A stretch of DNA of 47,272 nt from an uncultured Bacteroidia bacterium (GTDB lineage Bacteria > Bacteroidota > Bacteroidia > Bacteroidales > UBA932), in NCBI GenBank assembly GCA_902790635.1, contig CADASN010000019.1, positions 1 through 47,272 of the forward strand, in the 5' to 3' direction. Made by a program: the position numbers and the translations under genes. The notes beneath the pieces are model-generated. The model did not search any database, was not told where the DNA came from, and was given only the letters and a program-made list of their open reading frames with translations. Shown here piece by piece: positions 35,601 through 42,553 of the stretch (within the stretch, counting starts at the first letter, position 1; every line of letters starts with the position of its first letter).

Positions 35601-35860
35601 TCTCCGTCGGCCAGGAGGTTCTGGTCGGTGACGAGAAGGGCACCGTAGCCGAAGTCATCACGCCCCGCCGCTGGTGGACGCCTGCCGGGCCGCAGGACAA
35701 CAAACTCGTCCTCGCTGCCCCGCTGCGCAAATCCCACCGCGCCGGTGATGCCGTGACCGGCACGGGCGTGACCCTCTCGGCTCCGGTCTCGGCCGCCTTT
35801 GTCGCCGGCGCTCCTGTCGCGACCGGACAGCCGACCCCGGGCGCTGCCAACAGTTTCTAG
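32630..35860 (+). CDS. Alpha-L-arabinofuranosidase, GH54 (AbfB catalytic type), copy II, with long beta-repeat tail
   Basis: 1076 residues from ATG 32630 (MIKKVLFGSI; possible lipobox AIAC, Cys22). The GH54 domain (~36-360) keeps GPCDIYARGETPCVAAHSTT, YDQSGKGNHL, NDGCCFDYGNAET, GPWIMTDQEN (Glu243) and GGDNSNGSAGTFYE (Asp325). Cysteine pairs are 38/48, 103/108 and vicinal 198/199, with an additional pair 249/259 absent from copy I. Then come an Ig-like domain (~380-475), a lamin-tail-like domain (VKINEFSITDGFIELYNASD) and repeated modules of the type PGDTNIKVSSV...VGDKI to the end. Seven bp later a VKOR-thioredoxin gene starts. Arabinose release from arabinoxylan or arabinan is expected. Confidence 0.88.
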   Translation: MIKKVLFGSIVAVVLVGAAIACNSLAGGKALPRPEGPCDIYARGETPCVAAHSTTRALYASYDGPLYQVMRASDSKTLDIGVVKATANDPGGYADAAAQDAFCKDTYCWITVLYDQSGKGNHLYQAPRGGFSGPAMGGYNNVPVADWAPVNVMGHKVYGLFIAPGMGMRLNDPTGTAVDDQAEGQYWVFSGQHYNDGCCFDYGNAETDSRDDGDGTMETTYFGNSRGWYYGEDDGPWIMTDQENNLVGCVNPDPNDKYCRGLESVSWRFVTAMADGEPHHWRSMGGNAQEGALKIYYDGGRIQNPRSSYDPMRKQGAILLGNGGDNSNGSAGTFYEAAMTAAGTFPTEAVNQEIQANVVAARYRVATIEVFPSLQDNRPSNIQTFSPGSTARTVVRFVNTTDAPIEGLTLALDTPKGWKATAEGGKQMRVPYAVAPGQTVVAEFDVTAGPAAGSGDLVGIASWKSPAGSHRESGRLKVHSTEAVKINEFSITDGFIELYNASDKPVDLSGWTVRHHAANIPYFSDIRIPSGTSLAPKAWYLLGMAGSGLAVDAAKGDATIYVRSVEGIRPGDEILVGTEKRTVKAVNAPQPQAAGAIVPPFGRGMQPAGSPTTVWQPLPGGHGIEIPVGSTNIPVTSAAHFQVGQKMAIGYGTDRPAVSNSLEKYEVVTVTAVGKAGTQGYLSMDAKPGDTNIKVSSVDNISVGDKIRLDIASEGHGIETVTVTKVGTASARNTLGGPLRPDEDPGTGLDIAEPLKFAHASNMPYSVNGTGISFEPATKVAHYSNEPVLALCFSLELDSPLAAAHPINEAVIAGTGGYRGTIPADLTFGGPALSEAGGNITLRDAKGNVADALNFGLVVDPWLGEGYQADSGAHEPGNFAPTPYPGRRFGAAGAPAVAALSAGRFPDGADKDDNKNDFSIQQALNLAADAKPGDTNIKVSSVQGLRENAPIVIGRGPDAQVLNVKQLGSAGATTLKSVSGKTLVVDSAQGFSVGQEVLVGDEKGTVAEVITPRRWWTPAGPQDNKLVLAAPLRKSHRAGDAVTGTGVTLSAPVSAAFVAGAPVATGQPTPGAANSF

Positions 35861-35867
35861 CCTGCAG

Positions 35868-37007
35868 ATGGAACTGCGCCAGTTCAAGGCCATCCTCCTG
35901 CCATTGTGCACAGCCTGCCTGCTGCTCGCCTTGTGGATGCTCTTCCATTCACTGACCGGCGTGCGGCTGGCAGGCTGCGGCACGGGCAGCGCCTGCGACA
36001 GCGTAACCGGCGGTCCCTGGGGCTATATTTTCGGTGGGATTCCGGTCAGCCTCCCGGCGGCCGTGGCCTACCTGCTGCTGATCATCTGTGTACTGTTTTT
36101 AGGGAGCGACCGCTCCCTGGACCGCCTGCTGTGGATCCTGCTGCCCCTGCTGGGCGGATGCCTGGCCGGAGCGGCACTCTGGTTCTGTGGCTTGCAGCTA
36201 TTCGTCCTGCATGCCTTCTGCAAGTATTGCACGCTGCTGCATGGCCTCGGCTGTGCAGCAGCCGTGATCATCCTGATCGCCGCGCATCGCTCCGCCCCGA
36301 AAGCGAACGGCCGGCCCTTCATAGGGTTCGCCGCAGGCGTGGCAGCGGCAGCGGTTTTCGCCCTGGTGCAGGCGCATACGCGACCCGACGCCGTCTATGA
36401 CAGCGGTCGCACGGAGGTGCTGCTCCCGGCCTTCGAAGAAGGAGAAGTGCCCGTGCTGGCGGGAGATTCGCCGACCGGCGAATCACTTACACTGCTGTTC
36501 GACTTCCAGTGCAACCACTGCCGCCGGCTGCACCGCATCCTGCCGGAACTGCTGGAGCGCTCCGGGGGGCAGTTCCGGATCTTCCTCTGCCCCGTGCCGC
36601 TCAGCAGCGCCTGCAACCCGTACATTCCCGCCGGCGGGACCGACCGTTTTGCCGGCTCCTGCCAGCTCACGCGCTGTGCGCTCGCTGTCTGGTACGCCCG
36701 TCCGGAGGCATACGCCGCCTACTGGGACGATCTGCTGGGGAGCGGGGACGAGCGGGCGGCCATCTCTCCCGACGATGCGCTGAAGCGCGCGCAGGAGCTG
36801 CTGGGAGACGGTCTGGAAGCCGCGCTCGCTGACCCGCGTATCGATGCTTATTTGCGAAAAGTCGAAGAATTGTTCGGCAGGACCTCGTCCGCCGGTTCGG
36901 GTGGCGTGCCCCGCCTGATCCTCGGGCAGCGCTGGCTGGTCCCGGAAACGGACGATGCGGACGAGCTGCTCCAGCTCATCCGCACCGAACTTTCCATACC
37001 ACAATAG
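35868..37007 (+). CDS. VKOR-thioredoxin-like fusion (disulfide-forming membrane oxidoreductase)
   Basis: 379 residues from ATG 35868. Residues ~1-145 are a VKOR domain with four or five membrane spans: loop cysteines 37 and 43 (AGCGTGSACDSV), FGGIPVSLPAAVAYLL, and active-site C118KYC121. A further span precedes a thioredoxin/DsbA-like periplasmic domain with C215NHC218 (DFQCNHCRRLH). VKOR reoxidises the thioredoxin partner by passing electrons to quinone, so substrates get disulfide bonds in the periplasm. The start was chosen because it is 7 bp after the GH54-II stop. GH54 carries three to four disulfides, so that enzyme is the obvious client (inference). Confidence 0.85.
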   Translation: MELRQFKAILLPLCTACLLLALWMLFHSLTGVRLAGCGTGSACDSVTGGPWGYIFGGIPVSLPAAVAYLLLIICVLFLGSDRSLDRLLWILLPLLGGCLAGAALWFCGLQLFVLHAFCKYCTLLHGLGCAAAVIILIAAHRSAPKANGRPFIGFAAGVAAAAVFALVQAHTRPDAVYDSGRTEVLLPAFEEGEVPVLAGDSPTGESLTLLFDFQCNHCRRLHRILPELLERSGGQFRIFLCPVPLSSACNPYIPAGGTDRFAGSCQLTRCALAVWYARPEAYAAYWDDLLGSGDERAAISPDDALKRAQELLGDGLEAALADPRIDAYLRKVEELFGRTSSAGSGGVPRLILGQRWLVPETDDADELLQLIRTELSIPQ

Positions 37008-37027
37008 CAATCGTGCTCCTTGGCTTG

Positions 37028-37081
37028 CCCCAGAATGACACGAAACTGTCATTCTGAACGAAGTGAAGAATCTATTGGGGC
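37028..37081. repeat. REP-like element between convergent genes
   Basis: GTCATTCTGAACGAAGTGAA plus GAATCT (37048-37073) with an inverted partial copy CAGAATGACA (37031-37040), bounded by CCCC and GGGG. It belongs to the family inside the genes at 3484 and 9425. It lies between the stops of the VKOR and DUF2207 genes and may act as a bidirectional terminator or mRNA end. Confidence 0.7.
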
Positions 37082-37083
37082 TC

Positions 37084-38802
37084 TTACCGGCTTCCGCCGC
37101 CGAAAGATCCGCCGAAGGATCCACCGCCGCCGCCCGACGAGAACCCGCCGCCACCGCCGCCGCTCCAGCCACCGCCGTGGGGCGTGTGGGCGGCTTTTTC
37201 GCGGGCGGCATTGCGCATCGCGGAAGCGGAAATGTTGTTGGACACGCGCATCAGGTCGAACAACGTGGAGGTATTGAGGTTGGCAGCATTCGCAAATTGC
37301 TCGAACTGGCCGGGATACAACGCCTTGAACTGCTGGGCGACCTTGTCGGCAATCCCAAACAGGGCGGCAAAAACCAGGAAGTCCCGCCACACGCCGACCT
37401 CAATGGCGCCACGCTCCTTGCTGAGCGTGAAATCCTTCAGGTAATTCTCGAATTCGATCAGATGGCATGCTTCCACCTGGCCTTCGGGCGAGCAGGTGTC
37501 ACCCTTGACCAGCAGATGATGGTCCTGGAACCATTTGCGTCCCCGCGTCTTCTCCCGTTCGGGAATATTGGAGACCCGCTTGAAGGACTTCTTGGACCAT
37601 TTCTCGAACTCGCCTTCCTCCAGGATGAGATTGTCACCGCTGGCTTCCCGGACCATCTTGTACAGATCGTTTTCCACGGCCTCCGGGAAAGTTTTTTCCT
37701 TCTCGAACGAGAGGTTCACGTGGTTGCTCTTCTTGGGATCGGGCAGCACGGTCACGACACCGTCCAGCACCCAGCGGAGGAAGTATGCGCCGATCAGGTT
37801 GTTCGAGAAGTCGTTGCCCTCCATCCGGTCACCCTTGACGAGGGCGTAGTAGGCCGCGGACAGATTGCCTCCCAGCGGCACGTCCCGGTACCAGCCGTTG
37901 ATCTTGTGCTTGCCGTAAAAACTCTTCTTGTACTTCAGGCCGAACACATGGTAGGTGATGAACAGGTACAGGAAGTAGAGGATGGCCAGGATGAACATCC
38001 CGGTCGGTGACAGGAAGAAGACGATCAGGAATCCGAAGACAGTCAATATCTCCTCGACAACATCCCAGAAGGTCTTTTTCGGGGTATAGTCGCTGCCGTC
38101 CATGGCCTGCGCCTGCACGGACTCGAAGTCCTTGTAGCTGACCGCGGGCGTGAGCAGGTCCGGATCGAAGCGGACCAGCACCGTCATGGCGCTGTTCGTA
38201 CCGAAAGGAGCCGTGGATTCCGCGCGGATCGCCCCGCCCTCCACGAAAATCTCACTGTTGGAGCGGTAGCCCCACACCTTGACGTTGTCCTGGGTCCATT
38301 CCGGTCCGCCGGTCTCGTTGAGGATCATGACTTTCACATGTTTCGGCGGAGCGGAGAGGCCCGGATTGACGAAAGTGAAATACAGGCCGTTCCAGTCCCC
38401 CATCTTCATCACCAGGCCCGAGACCTTGTAGGAGACCGTCCACACATGGTCGCCGTAGTCCCCCTGCCCCCAGCAGAGCTCCACGCCGTTGTGCTTGCGC
38501 ACAATGCCGCAACGGCCCGCTTTCTGCTCACGGGTGCGGTCGGTATCCCAGCCGTCACCTTCCGCAAAGAAGGGCTCCCCGTTTTCGCTGACGGTCAAGT
38601 CGGTGATCTCCATCGGGCGCAGGTTGTCGAAGGGAAGGTAGAACTCCGTCCCCGAGACGACGTTGACATCCCATACCTGCGTGATGGTGGCGCTGCCGTC
38701 GGCATGCACCACCACCGTCTCATCGATATCCCGGATCTGCTGGGCAAAGCCGGGGACCGCCAGGCACAGCAGTGCCAGCAGCGGAAGCAATCTTTTCCTC
38801 AT
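37084..38802 (-). CDS. DUF2207-type membrane protein with Gly-rich tail
   Basis: A 572-residue protein with signal peptide (ending VPGFAQ) and an extracytoplasmic DUF2207-type domain (~22-210: IDETVVVHADGSATITQVWDV, WTVSYKVSGLV). Membrane spans follow at ~250-290, then a large cytoplasmic part (~295-540), and a C-terminus of almost pure Gly/Ser/Phe (GGGGGSFGGSFGGGS), as is typical of this family. Function unknown; such proteins are widespread predicted membrane proteins. A lipoprotein gene ends 6 bp upstream. Confidence 0.82.
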   Translation of the reverse strand: MRKRLLPLLALLCLAVPGFAQQIRDIDETVVVHADGSATITQVWDVNVVSGTEFYLPFDNLRPMEITDLTVSENGEPFFAEGDGWDTDRTREQKAGRCGIVRKHNGVELCWGQGDYGDHVWTVSYKVSGLVMKMGDWNGLYFTFVNPGLSAPPKHVKVMILNETGGPEWTQDNVKVWGYRSNSEIFVEGGAIRAESTAPFGTNSAMTVLVRFDPDLLTPAVSYKDFESVQAQAMDGSDYTPKKTFWDVVEEILTVFGFLIVFFLSPTGMFILAILYFLYLFITYHVFGLKYKKSFYGKHKINGWYRDVPLGGNLSAAYYALVKGDRMEGNDFSNNLIGAYFLRWVLDGVVTVLPDPKKSNHVNLSFEKEKTFPEAVENDLYKMVREASGDNLILEEGEFEKWSKKSFKRVSNIPEREKTRGRKWFQDHHLLVKGDTCSPEGQVEACHLIEFENYLKDFTLSKERGAIEVGVWRDFLVFAALFGIADKVAQQFKALYPGQFEQFANAANLNTSTLFDLMRVSNNISASAMRNAAREKAAHTPHGGGWSGGGGGGFSSGGGGGSFGGSFGGGSR

Positions 38803-38808
38803 CGGCCG

Positions 38809-39246
38809 TTATTGAGAGATGAATACCCGGAAGGACATGTCTCCCGGACGGTCGCCCGTGTACAGGTCGGATGCCGTAACGTAAATCCAGACCGTTCCTT
38901 CGCTCCATTCGTAATCAACGAATGTAGTGTAAAAGTAGTCATTCCCGTCCGTTCCGGTCGTCACTTCGGTACGGATGCAGGGCAGCGGGGTCCAGACGTC
39001 CACCCCATTGTTCTCGCCAGGATAGCAGCGGGAGACCTGGACATTGCCGTGGGTCACCACATAGCGCGTGATATCCCGGGCGTCCAGGATGGCCCGGAAG
39101 GAGTCGCCCCACAGTTGCCACTGGCTGGAATACACGTCATAGTCCAAGGTGGTCACTTCAGTACCCGGCACGAAAACCTTCTCGGTGCAGCCCGCCAGGG
39201 ACAGGCATGCGACCAGCAGGATAAGAAATACGTTTTTCGTTTTCAT
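38809..39246 (-). CDS. Small lipoprotein of unknown function
   Basis: 145 residues from ATG 39246 (MKTKNVFLILLVACLSLAGC; lipobox LAGC, Cys20). The mature part is beta-rich (VWTPLPCIRTEVTTGTDGN, YDWSEGTVWIYVTASDLY-like strands), resembling small Bacteroidetes lipoproteins with one globular beta domain. No family recognised. The start follows a TACATTTG -7 box by 17 bases. It lies 6 bp upstream of the DUF2207 gene and is probably co-transcribed with it. Confidence 0.75.
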   Translation of the reverse strand: MKTKNVFLILLVACLSLAGCTEKVFVPGTEVTTLDYDVYSSQWQLWGDSFRAILDARDITRYVVTHGNVQVSRCYPGENNGVDVWTPLPCIRTEVTTGTDGNDYFYTTFVDYEWSEGTVWIYVTASDLYTGDRPGDMSFRVFISQ

Positions 39247-39263
39247 GGTGTCTGATCTTTTGA

Positions 39264-39271
39264 CAAATGTA
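39264..39271 (-). promoter_or_regulatory. -7 box of the lipoprotein-DUF2207 operon
   Basis: TACATTTG on the minus strand, 17 bases before ATG 39246; no clear -33. A short GGGCC-TTT-GGCCC hairpin (39322-39334) lies upstream, next to the stop of the preceding gene. Confidence 0.45.
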
Positions 39272-39335
39272 ACTAAAATAAGCAGGAAAACCGTTGCCTG
39301 ACGGGGTAATCTGCAAAGACCGGGCCTTTGGCCCA

Positions 39336-39770
39336 TTACTCCTCCACGCGGGAGAATACCAGCTCCTCGAAGTGGCCCAGCCGGACAAAGGTGCCGTCGT
39401 TTTTGTAGAAATACAACGCTTCGGAGCCTTCCTCATCCGTGACGGTCAGGTTCCCGCGACGGTATTTATACGTGCCGGCAAATTCGCTTTCGGATTCGCT
39501 CGCCGGGATCCGGGTCACCGTCCCGTCGGCGTTCATGTACATGGCCGGGTGCTCCGGAAGATAAGACCGCTCCCGGACCATCACGTCCTTGGCCGACGTG
39601 AATTCCAAGGTGTGCGTAATGGTCATCGTGCCGGCGTCGGCCACGAAGGTTTTTTCTACGGCAATCCATTTGGTGCCCTTTAGGACAGGATTCTTACACA
39701 TGGCACAACTAGCTGAACAAAAGAGAATAACAATAAGCACAAAGATGTGCGGCAGGCTGTATTTTGACAT
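39336..39770 (-). CDS. Lipoprotein of unknown function
   Basis: A 144-residue protein with a hydrophobic leader and lipobox-like CSASC (Cys22). The mature domain resembles small lipocalin-like/META-type beta proteins (LKGTKWIAVEKTFVADAGTM, THTLEFTSAKDVMV, AGTYKYRRGNLTVTDEEG). Proteins with this opening usually form a small beta barrel, but I assign no function. It is separated from the next lipoprotein by 89 bp containing that gene's promoter. Confidence 0.7.
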   Translation of the reverse strand: MSKYSLPHIFVLIVILFCSASCAMCKNPVLKGTKWIAVEKTFVADAGTMTITHTLEFTSAKDVMVRERSYLPEHPAMYMNADGTVTRIPASESESEFAGTYKYRRGNLTVTDEEGSEALYFYKNDGTFVRLGHFEELVFSRVEE

Positions 39771-39823
39771 GGCTCCGTTTGATTATAGCGCTAATATAAT
39801 GAAAAAACGGCAATGAAAAAAAC

Positions 39824-40690
39824 TTAGCCGAAGACAATCGTGCGGTTCTTGTAGGTCAGGATCTTCCTTTCGATGTGCTTGGTGACGGCCCGGCTGAGGA
39901 CGATTTTCTCCAGATCGCGTCCTTTCAGCACCAGGCTGTCGGGCGTATCCTTGTGCGTGATGCGCACCACGTCCTGTTCGATGATGGGGCCGGCGTCCAG
40001 CTCCCGGGTGACGTAATGGCTCGTGGCGCCGATGATTTTCACGCCGCGCTCATAGGCCTGGTGGTAGGGCTTTGCCCCCACGAACGCCGGCAGGAAAGAG
40101 TGGTGGATGTTGATGATGTGGTGCGGATATTCCGCGATGATATCGTCGCCGATGACCTGCATGTAGCGCGCCAGCACGATGAAACTGATGCGCTCGCGGC
40201 GCAGCAGTTCCATCTCCTCCTGCTCCACCTGCGCGCGGTTGGACTTGTCCGGCGCGATGCTCCATACGTAGAACGGAATGCCGAACTGGTCGGCGACATA
40301 GCGCAAATCCTCGTGGTTGGAGATGATGCAGGGGATGTCCACACCCCACTCGCCCGCCCTGTAGCGGGCCATCAAGTCATAGAGGCAGTGGCTCATCTTG
40401 CTCACGAAGATGGCCATCCGGGGACGCTCGTCACTGAAGAAGATGCTGGAAGTCATCTCGTAACGCTCCGCGAAAAGTTCGTCCACGACTTCCTTGATGT
40501 GCTCACGGGGAATGAAAAAACCTTTGAGCTCCCACTCGATACGCATGAACAGGCGTCCTTCGATGTTGTCCACATACTGGTCGATATAGACGATATTGCC
40601 GTGATTGCGGGTGATGAATCCCGTCACATCCGTGATGATTCCCTGCCGGTCAGGACAATGCAGCAGGATAATGGCCTTTCCTTCCATCAT
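39824..40690 (-). CDS. purU: Formyltetrahydrofolate deformylase
   Basis: A 288-residue cytoplasmic enzyme that hydrolyses 10-formyl-tetrahydrofolate to formate and tetrahydrofolate, balancing one-carbon pools. An N-terminal ACT domain (~5-85, LLHCPDRQGIITDVTGFI) precedes the formyltransferase fold (~88-288) with IINIHHSFLPAFVGAKPY (catalytic Asn and His) and the catalytic Asp in RELDAGPIIEQD. The length matches PurU. Two adjacent ATGs (40690, 40687) are possible starts. It is the last clearly core gene before the accessory region. Confidence 0.93.
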   Translation of the reverse strand: MMEGKAIILLHCPDRQGIITDVTGFITRNHGNIVYIDQYVDNIEGRLFMRIEWELKGFFIPREHIKEVVDELFAERYEMTSSIFFSDERPRMAIFVSKMSHCLYDLMARYRAGEWGVDIPCIISNHEDLRYVADQFGIPFYVWSIAPDKSNRAQVEQEEMELLRRERISFIVLARYMQVIGDDIIAEYPHHIINIHHSFLPAFVGAKPYHQAYERGVKIIGATSHYVTRELDAGPIIEQDVVRITHKDTPDSLVLKGRDLEKIVLSRAVTKHIERKILTYKNRTIVFG

Positions 40691-40741
40691 AATACATTAC
40701 ACTCTAACGGCGTGCAAGTTACAAAAAAACCAGCACCGAAG

Positions 40742-40783
40742 CAATAATAAAAAATCCGCCGTAAGTATATGCCGGATCCGTTG
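40742..40783 (+). repeat. Degenerate partial copy of the 85-bp repeat
   Basis: AATAATAAAAAATCCGCCGT then AAGTATATGCCGG resembles the first ~40 bases of the exact repeats at 41651 and 42554, in the same orientation. The rest of the unit is absent. Confidence 0.5.
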
Positions 40784-40832
40784 TGGGACAGGTAGCCCTT
40801 CTTCTCCACGTTCTCGTTGCAAAGGTCGCAGG
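40783..40832 (-). pseudogene. Fragment of a DUF1071/Sak-type recombinase gene
   Basis: The minus strand encodes CNENVEKKGYLSHN, matching CNEHVEKKGSLSYLS at the start of the gene at 44485; 32 of 35 bases are identical between 40787-40821 and 44623-44657. This pattern is the N-terminus of Sak-like single-strand annealing proteins. Only this snippet remains. The rest of 40833-40975 shows no recognisable gene. Confidence 0.45.
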
Positions 40833-40987
40833 TAAGAGGCCCGGCTGCTGGTGGGGCGGCATCACCTTGCGTAGCGGGAAAAAAGGATGGGGACACCTCT
40901 AAAGGGATAAACCTTGTCCTTCTTGTACCCGGCTGCTTCTCATAGCCAGCGGACGGACTGGCGACAGTGATTCTTTTTGAGTTATTA

Positions 40988-41017
40988 TTGCTTGTATTTA
41001 TTTTTGCATTATATTTG
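40988..41017 (+). promoter_or_regulatory. Promoter of the RelB-like antitoxin
   Basis: TTG (40988-40990), 19 bases, TATATTTG (41010-41017). ATG 41046 follows after 28 bases. Confidence 0.6.
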
Positions 41018-41045
41018 CAGTACAAACGACAAAACGATACGTATT

Positions 41046-41333
41046 ATGACATCCATGACTATACGAGTTGACGAGCAGCTGAAAAAGAACTTCGATGTCC
41101 TTTGTGACCAGTTTGGCCTCAGCAATACCGCGGCCCTCACTCTTTTTATGAAGGCCGTAGTCCGCGAGCGCAGGATCCCGTTCGAGATCAAGGCAGAAAC
41201 GGAAGCTGAAGTAAGACGCAAAGGCTGGGAGGCCTTCCTTCAGATGCGCGAGACGGCCATTGCCAATGGTGCAGCCGACATGACGCTGGATGAGATTAAC
41301 GAAGAGATTCGCGCAGCACGAAATGGCAAATAA
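41046..41333 (+). CDS. RelB/DinJ-family antitoxin
   Basis: 95 residues from ATG 41046. MTSMTIRVDEQLKKNFDVLC then FGLSNTAALTLFMKAVVRE is the RelB/DinJ ribbon-helix-helix with its typical second helix; IPFEI ends the dimerisation region and an acidic tail follows. It should bind DNA and a toxin partner. Immediately downstream, in the same frame after its stop, only the C-terminal half of a PIN toxin remains (41337-41537). The antitoxin therefore appears orphaned. Confidence 0.85.
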   Translation: MTSMTIRVDEQLKKNFDVLCDQFGLSNTAALTLFMKAVVRERRIPFEIKAETEAEVRRKGWEAFLQMRETAIANGAADMTLDEINEEIRAARNGK

Positions 41334-41336
41334 GGG

Positions 41337-41537
41337 GATGAGCCTTTCCCGGATCCCAAGGACGTAGTCTTCTACGAGGTGGCTTTGTCCAAGGAAGATG
41401 CGTATCTGGTCACGGGGAATATCAAACACTTCCCCAAGAAACCGTTCGTCGTTACTCCGGCGGAGATGATCGCCATTATTGAAGGAGCAGATAAGGACCT
41501 GATTCTTTCAAAACAGAAAGCGGAGACATCCCTGTAA
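41337..41537 (+). pseudogene. C-terminal remnant of a PIN-family toxin
   Basis: 66 codons with no start read DPKDVVFYEVALSKEDAYLV, TGNIKHFPKKPFVVTPAEM and so on. This is the C-terminal half of PIN-family toxins paired with RelB-like antitoxins (the Asp pair near DPKD and TGNIKHFP). The N-terminal half, with the first catalytic acid, is deleted. The remnant is in frame with the antitoxin, directly after its TAA. A 7-bp stem (GCGGAGA/TCTCCGC) overlaps its stop codon. Confidence 0.75.
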
Positions 41538-41650
41538 TGAGGACATCTCCGCGTTAATTGTCTTTATTGGTGCCATCGGCAGTAAAAATGCGACCACTTT
41601 TTGCGGCATCCGCACATTCTTCGGCCAAGGAAATCTACGGATATATAATA

Positions 41651-41735
41651 AAAAAAACCCGCCGTAAGTATACGCCGAGTCTGTTATTATGATATTATTC
41701 CTTGGTGCAGAGTAGCGGGAGTGGGTCACGATCCC
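41651..41735 (+). repeat. 85-bp direct repeat, left copy
   Basis: Identical over 85 bp to 42554-42638 (offset 903 bp). It starts AAAAAAACCCGCCGTAAGTA and ends GTGGGTCACGATCCC. Its right end resembles, on the minus strand, the T-arm and acceptor strand of a tRNA (GTGGG, 7-base loop, CCCAC, TCCCGCTA). The two copies bracket the lipoprotein gene at 41778. Confidence 0.9.
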
Positions 41736-41746
41736 CCAGTTTTTTG

Positions 41747-41754
41747 TACCTTTG
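41747..41754 (+). promoter_or_regulatory. -7 box of the repeat-flanked lipoprotein gene
   Basis: TACCTTTG, 23 bases before ATG 41778. The expected -33 position falls in the right end of the 85-bp repeat and has no TTTG. Confidence 0.4.
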
Positions 41755-41777
41755 TACCAATTCTATCACGAGCCGAA

Positions 41778-42491
41778 ATGGAAAAGACCCTTCCCCTTCT
41801 GTTCAGCTGCCTGGCAGTGCTGGCAGCTTTGACAGGATGCCGCGGCGGCCGACAAAGCCGGCAAGCGGACAACCAGACCCAGCAGCAAACCGCCCAGACC
41901 AACCCGGAAGAAAGCTTCACGCCAGTGGAGATTCCCGCTGACTGCCAAGGCGTTGCGTTCCGGGCCTACGAAGCCGACTGCGCAGCCCAAGGCACGCCCG
42001 TCAAGGGCACCTGCCCCGAAGACTGCACCCTCACGTACACCTACACCTTCAACGAAGAGGAAGGATACGAAGAGGTGACGACCTACACCTGCTTTCCGCT
42101 GCGCGAGGACGGCTACCTGGTTCTGTCCGCATTCATCGGAGCGGCGGAAAGCTCACCGGGATACTACCACCATGAGACCTTCACCTTCCAAGACGACAAA
42201 CTCACGAAAGTAACCGGCATGCTTCCGTTGCCGGAAGAGGTGGATGGCTTCCTCTCCAAAGAAGCCTGCGAAGGGAAAGACGCCGAAGTCGAACAGCTGC
42301 GCGCCCTCTACCGTTCCCGTCCGTCGGACTTCGTCGTCTATTACGCCGACGCCGGGAAACAGACCCTCTCGCTTGAGCTCCGCCCCCGTGACCTCGAAGA
42401 GGAAGAAGGCGTCTGGTCCAGTGCCTTCTGGGACCTGCGCAGCGACGATATGATCGTCTACCGCTGGAACGGAGAAAAGTTCGTCCTCTAG
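41778..42491 (+). CDS. Lipoprotein of unknown function between direct repeats
   Basis: 237 residues from ATG 41778 (MEKTLPLLFSCLAVLAALTGC; lipobox LTGC, Cys21). A Gln/Asn-rich linker (~25-45) precedes a beta-rich acidic domain: DCQGVAFRAYEADCAAQGTP, YTYTFNEEEGYEEVTTYTCF, and ending DMIVYRWNGEKFVL. Four cysteines lie in the first half of the mature part. No family recognised. GC content is higher than its surroundings, and it is bounded by identical 85-bp repeats, so it may have been moved as a unit. Confidence 0.75.
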   Translation: MEKTLPLLFSCLAVLAALTGCRGGRQSRQADNQTQQQTAQTNPEESFTPVEIPADCQGVAFRAYEADCAAQGTPVKGTCPEDCTLTYTYTFNEEEGYEEVTTYTCFPLREDGYLVLSAFIGAAESSPGYYHHETFTFQDDKLTKVTGMLPLPEEVDGFLSKEACEGKDAEVEQLRALYRSRPSDFVVYYADAGKQTLSLELRPRDLEEEEGVWSSAFWDLRSDDMIVYRWNGEKFVL

Positions 42492-42553
42492 CCATCCTCC
42501 GGAATACGGGCTTCACCTACACATTCTTCAAGCCTCGTAACTGCTTGAAAAAC

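Noticed and set aside
32645-35983. 1112-codon minus-strand frame opposite GH54-II
   Set aside because: Antisense shadow; no recognisable domain, while the plus strand has GH54 catalytic motifs.
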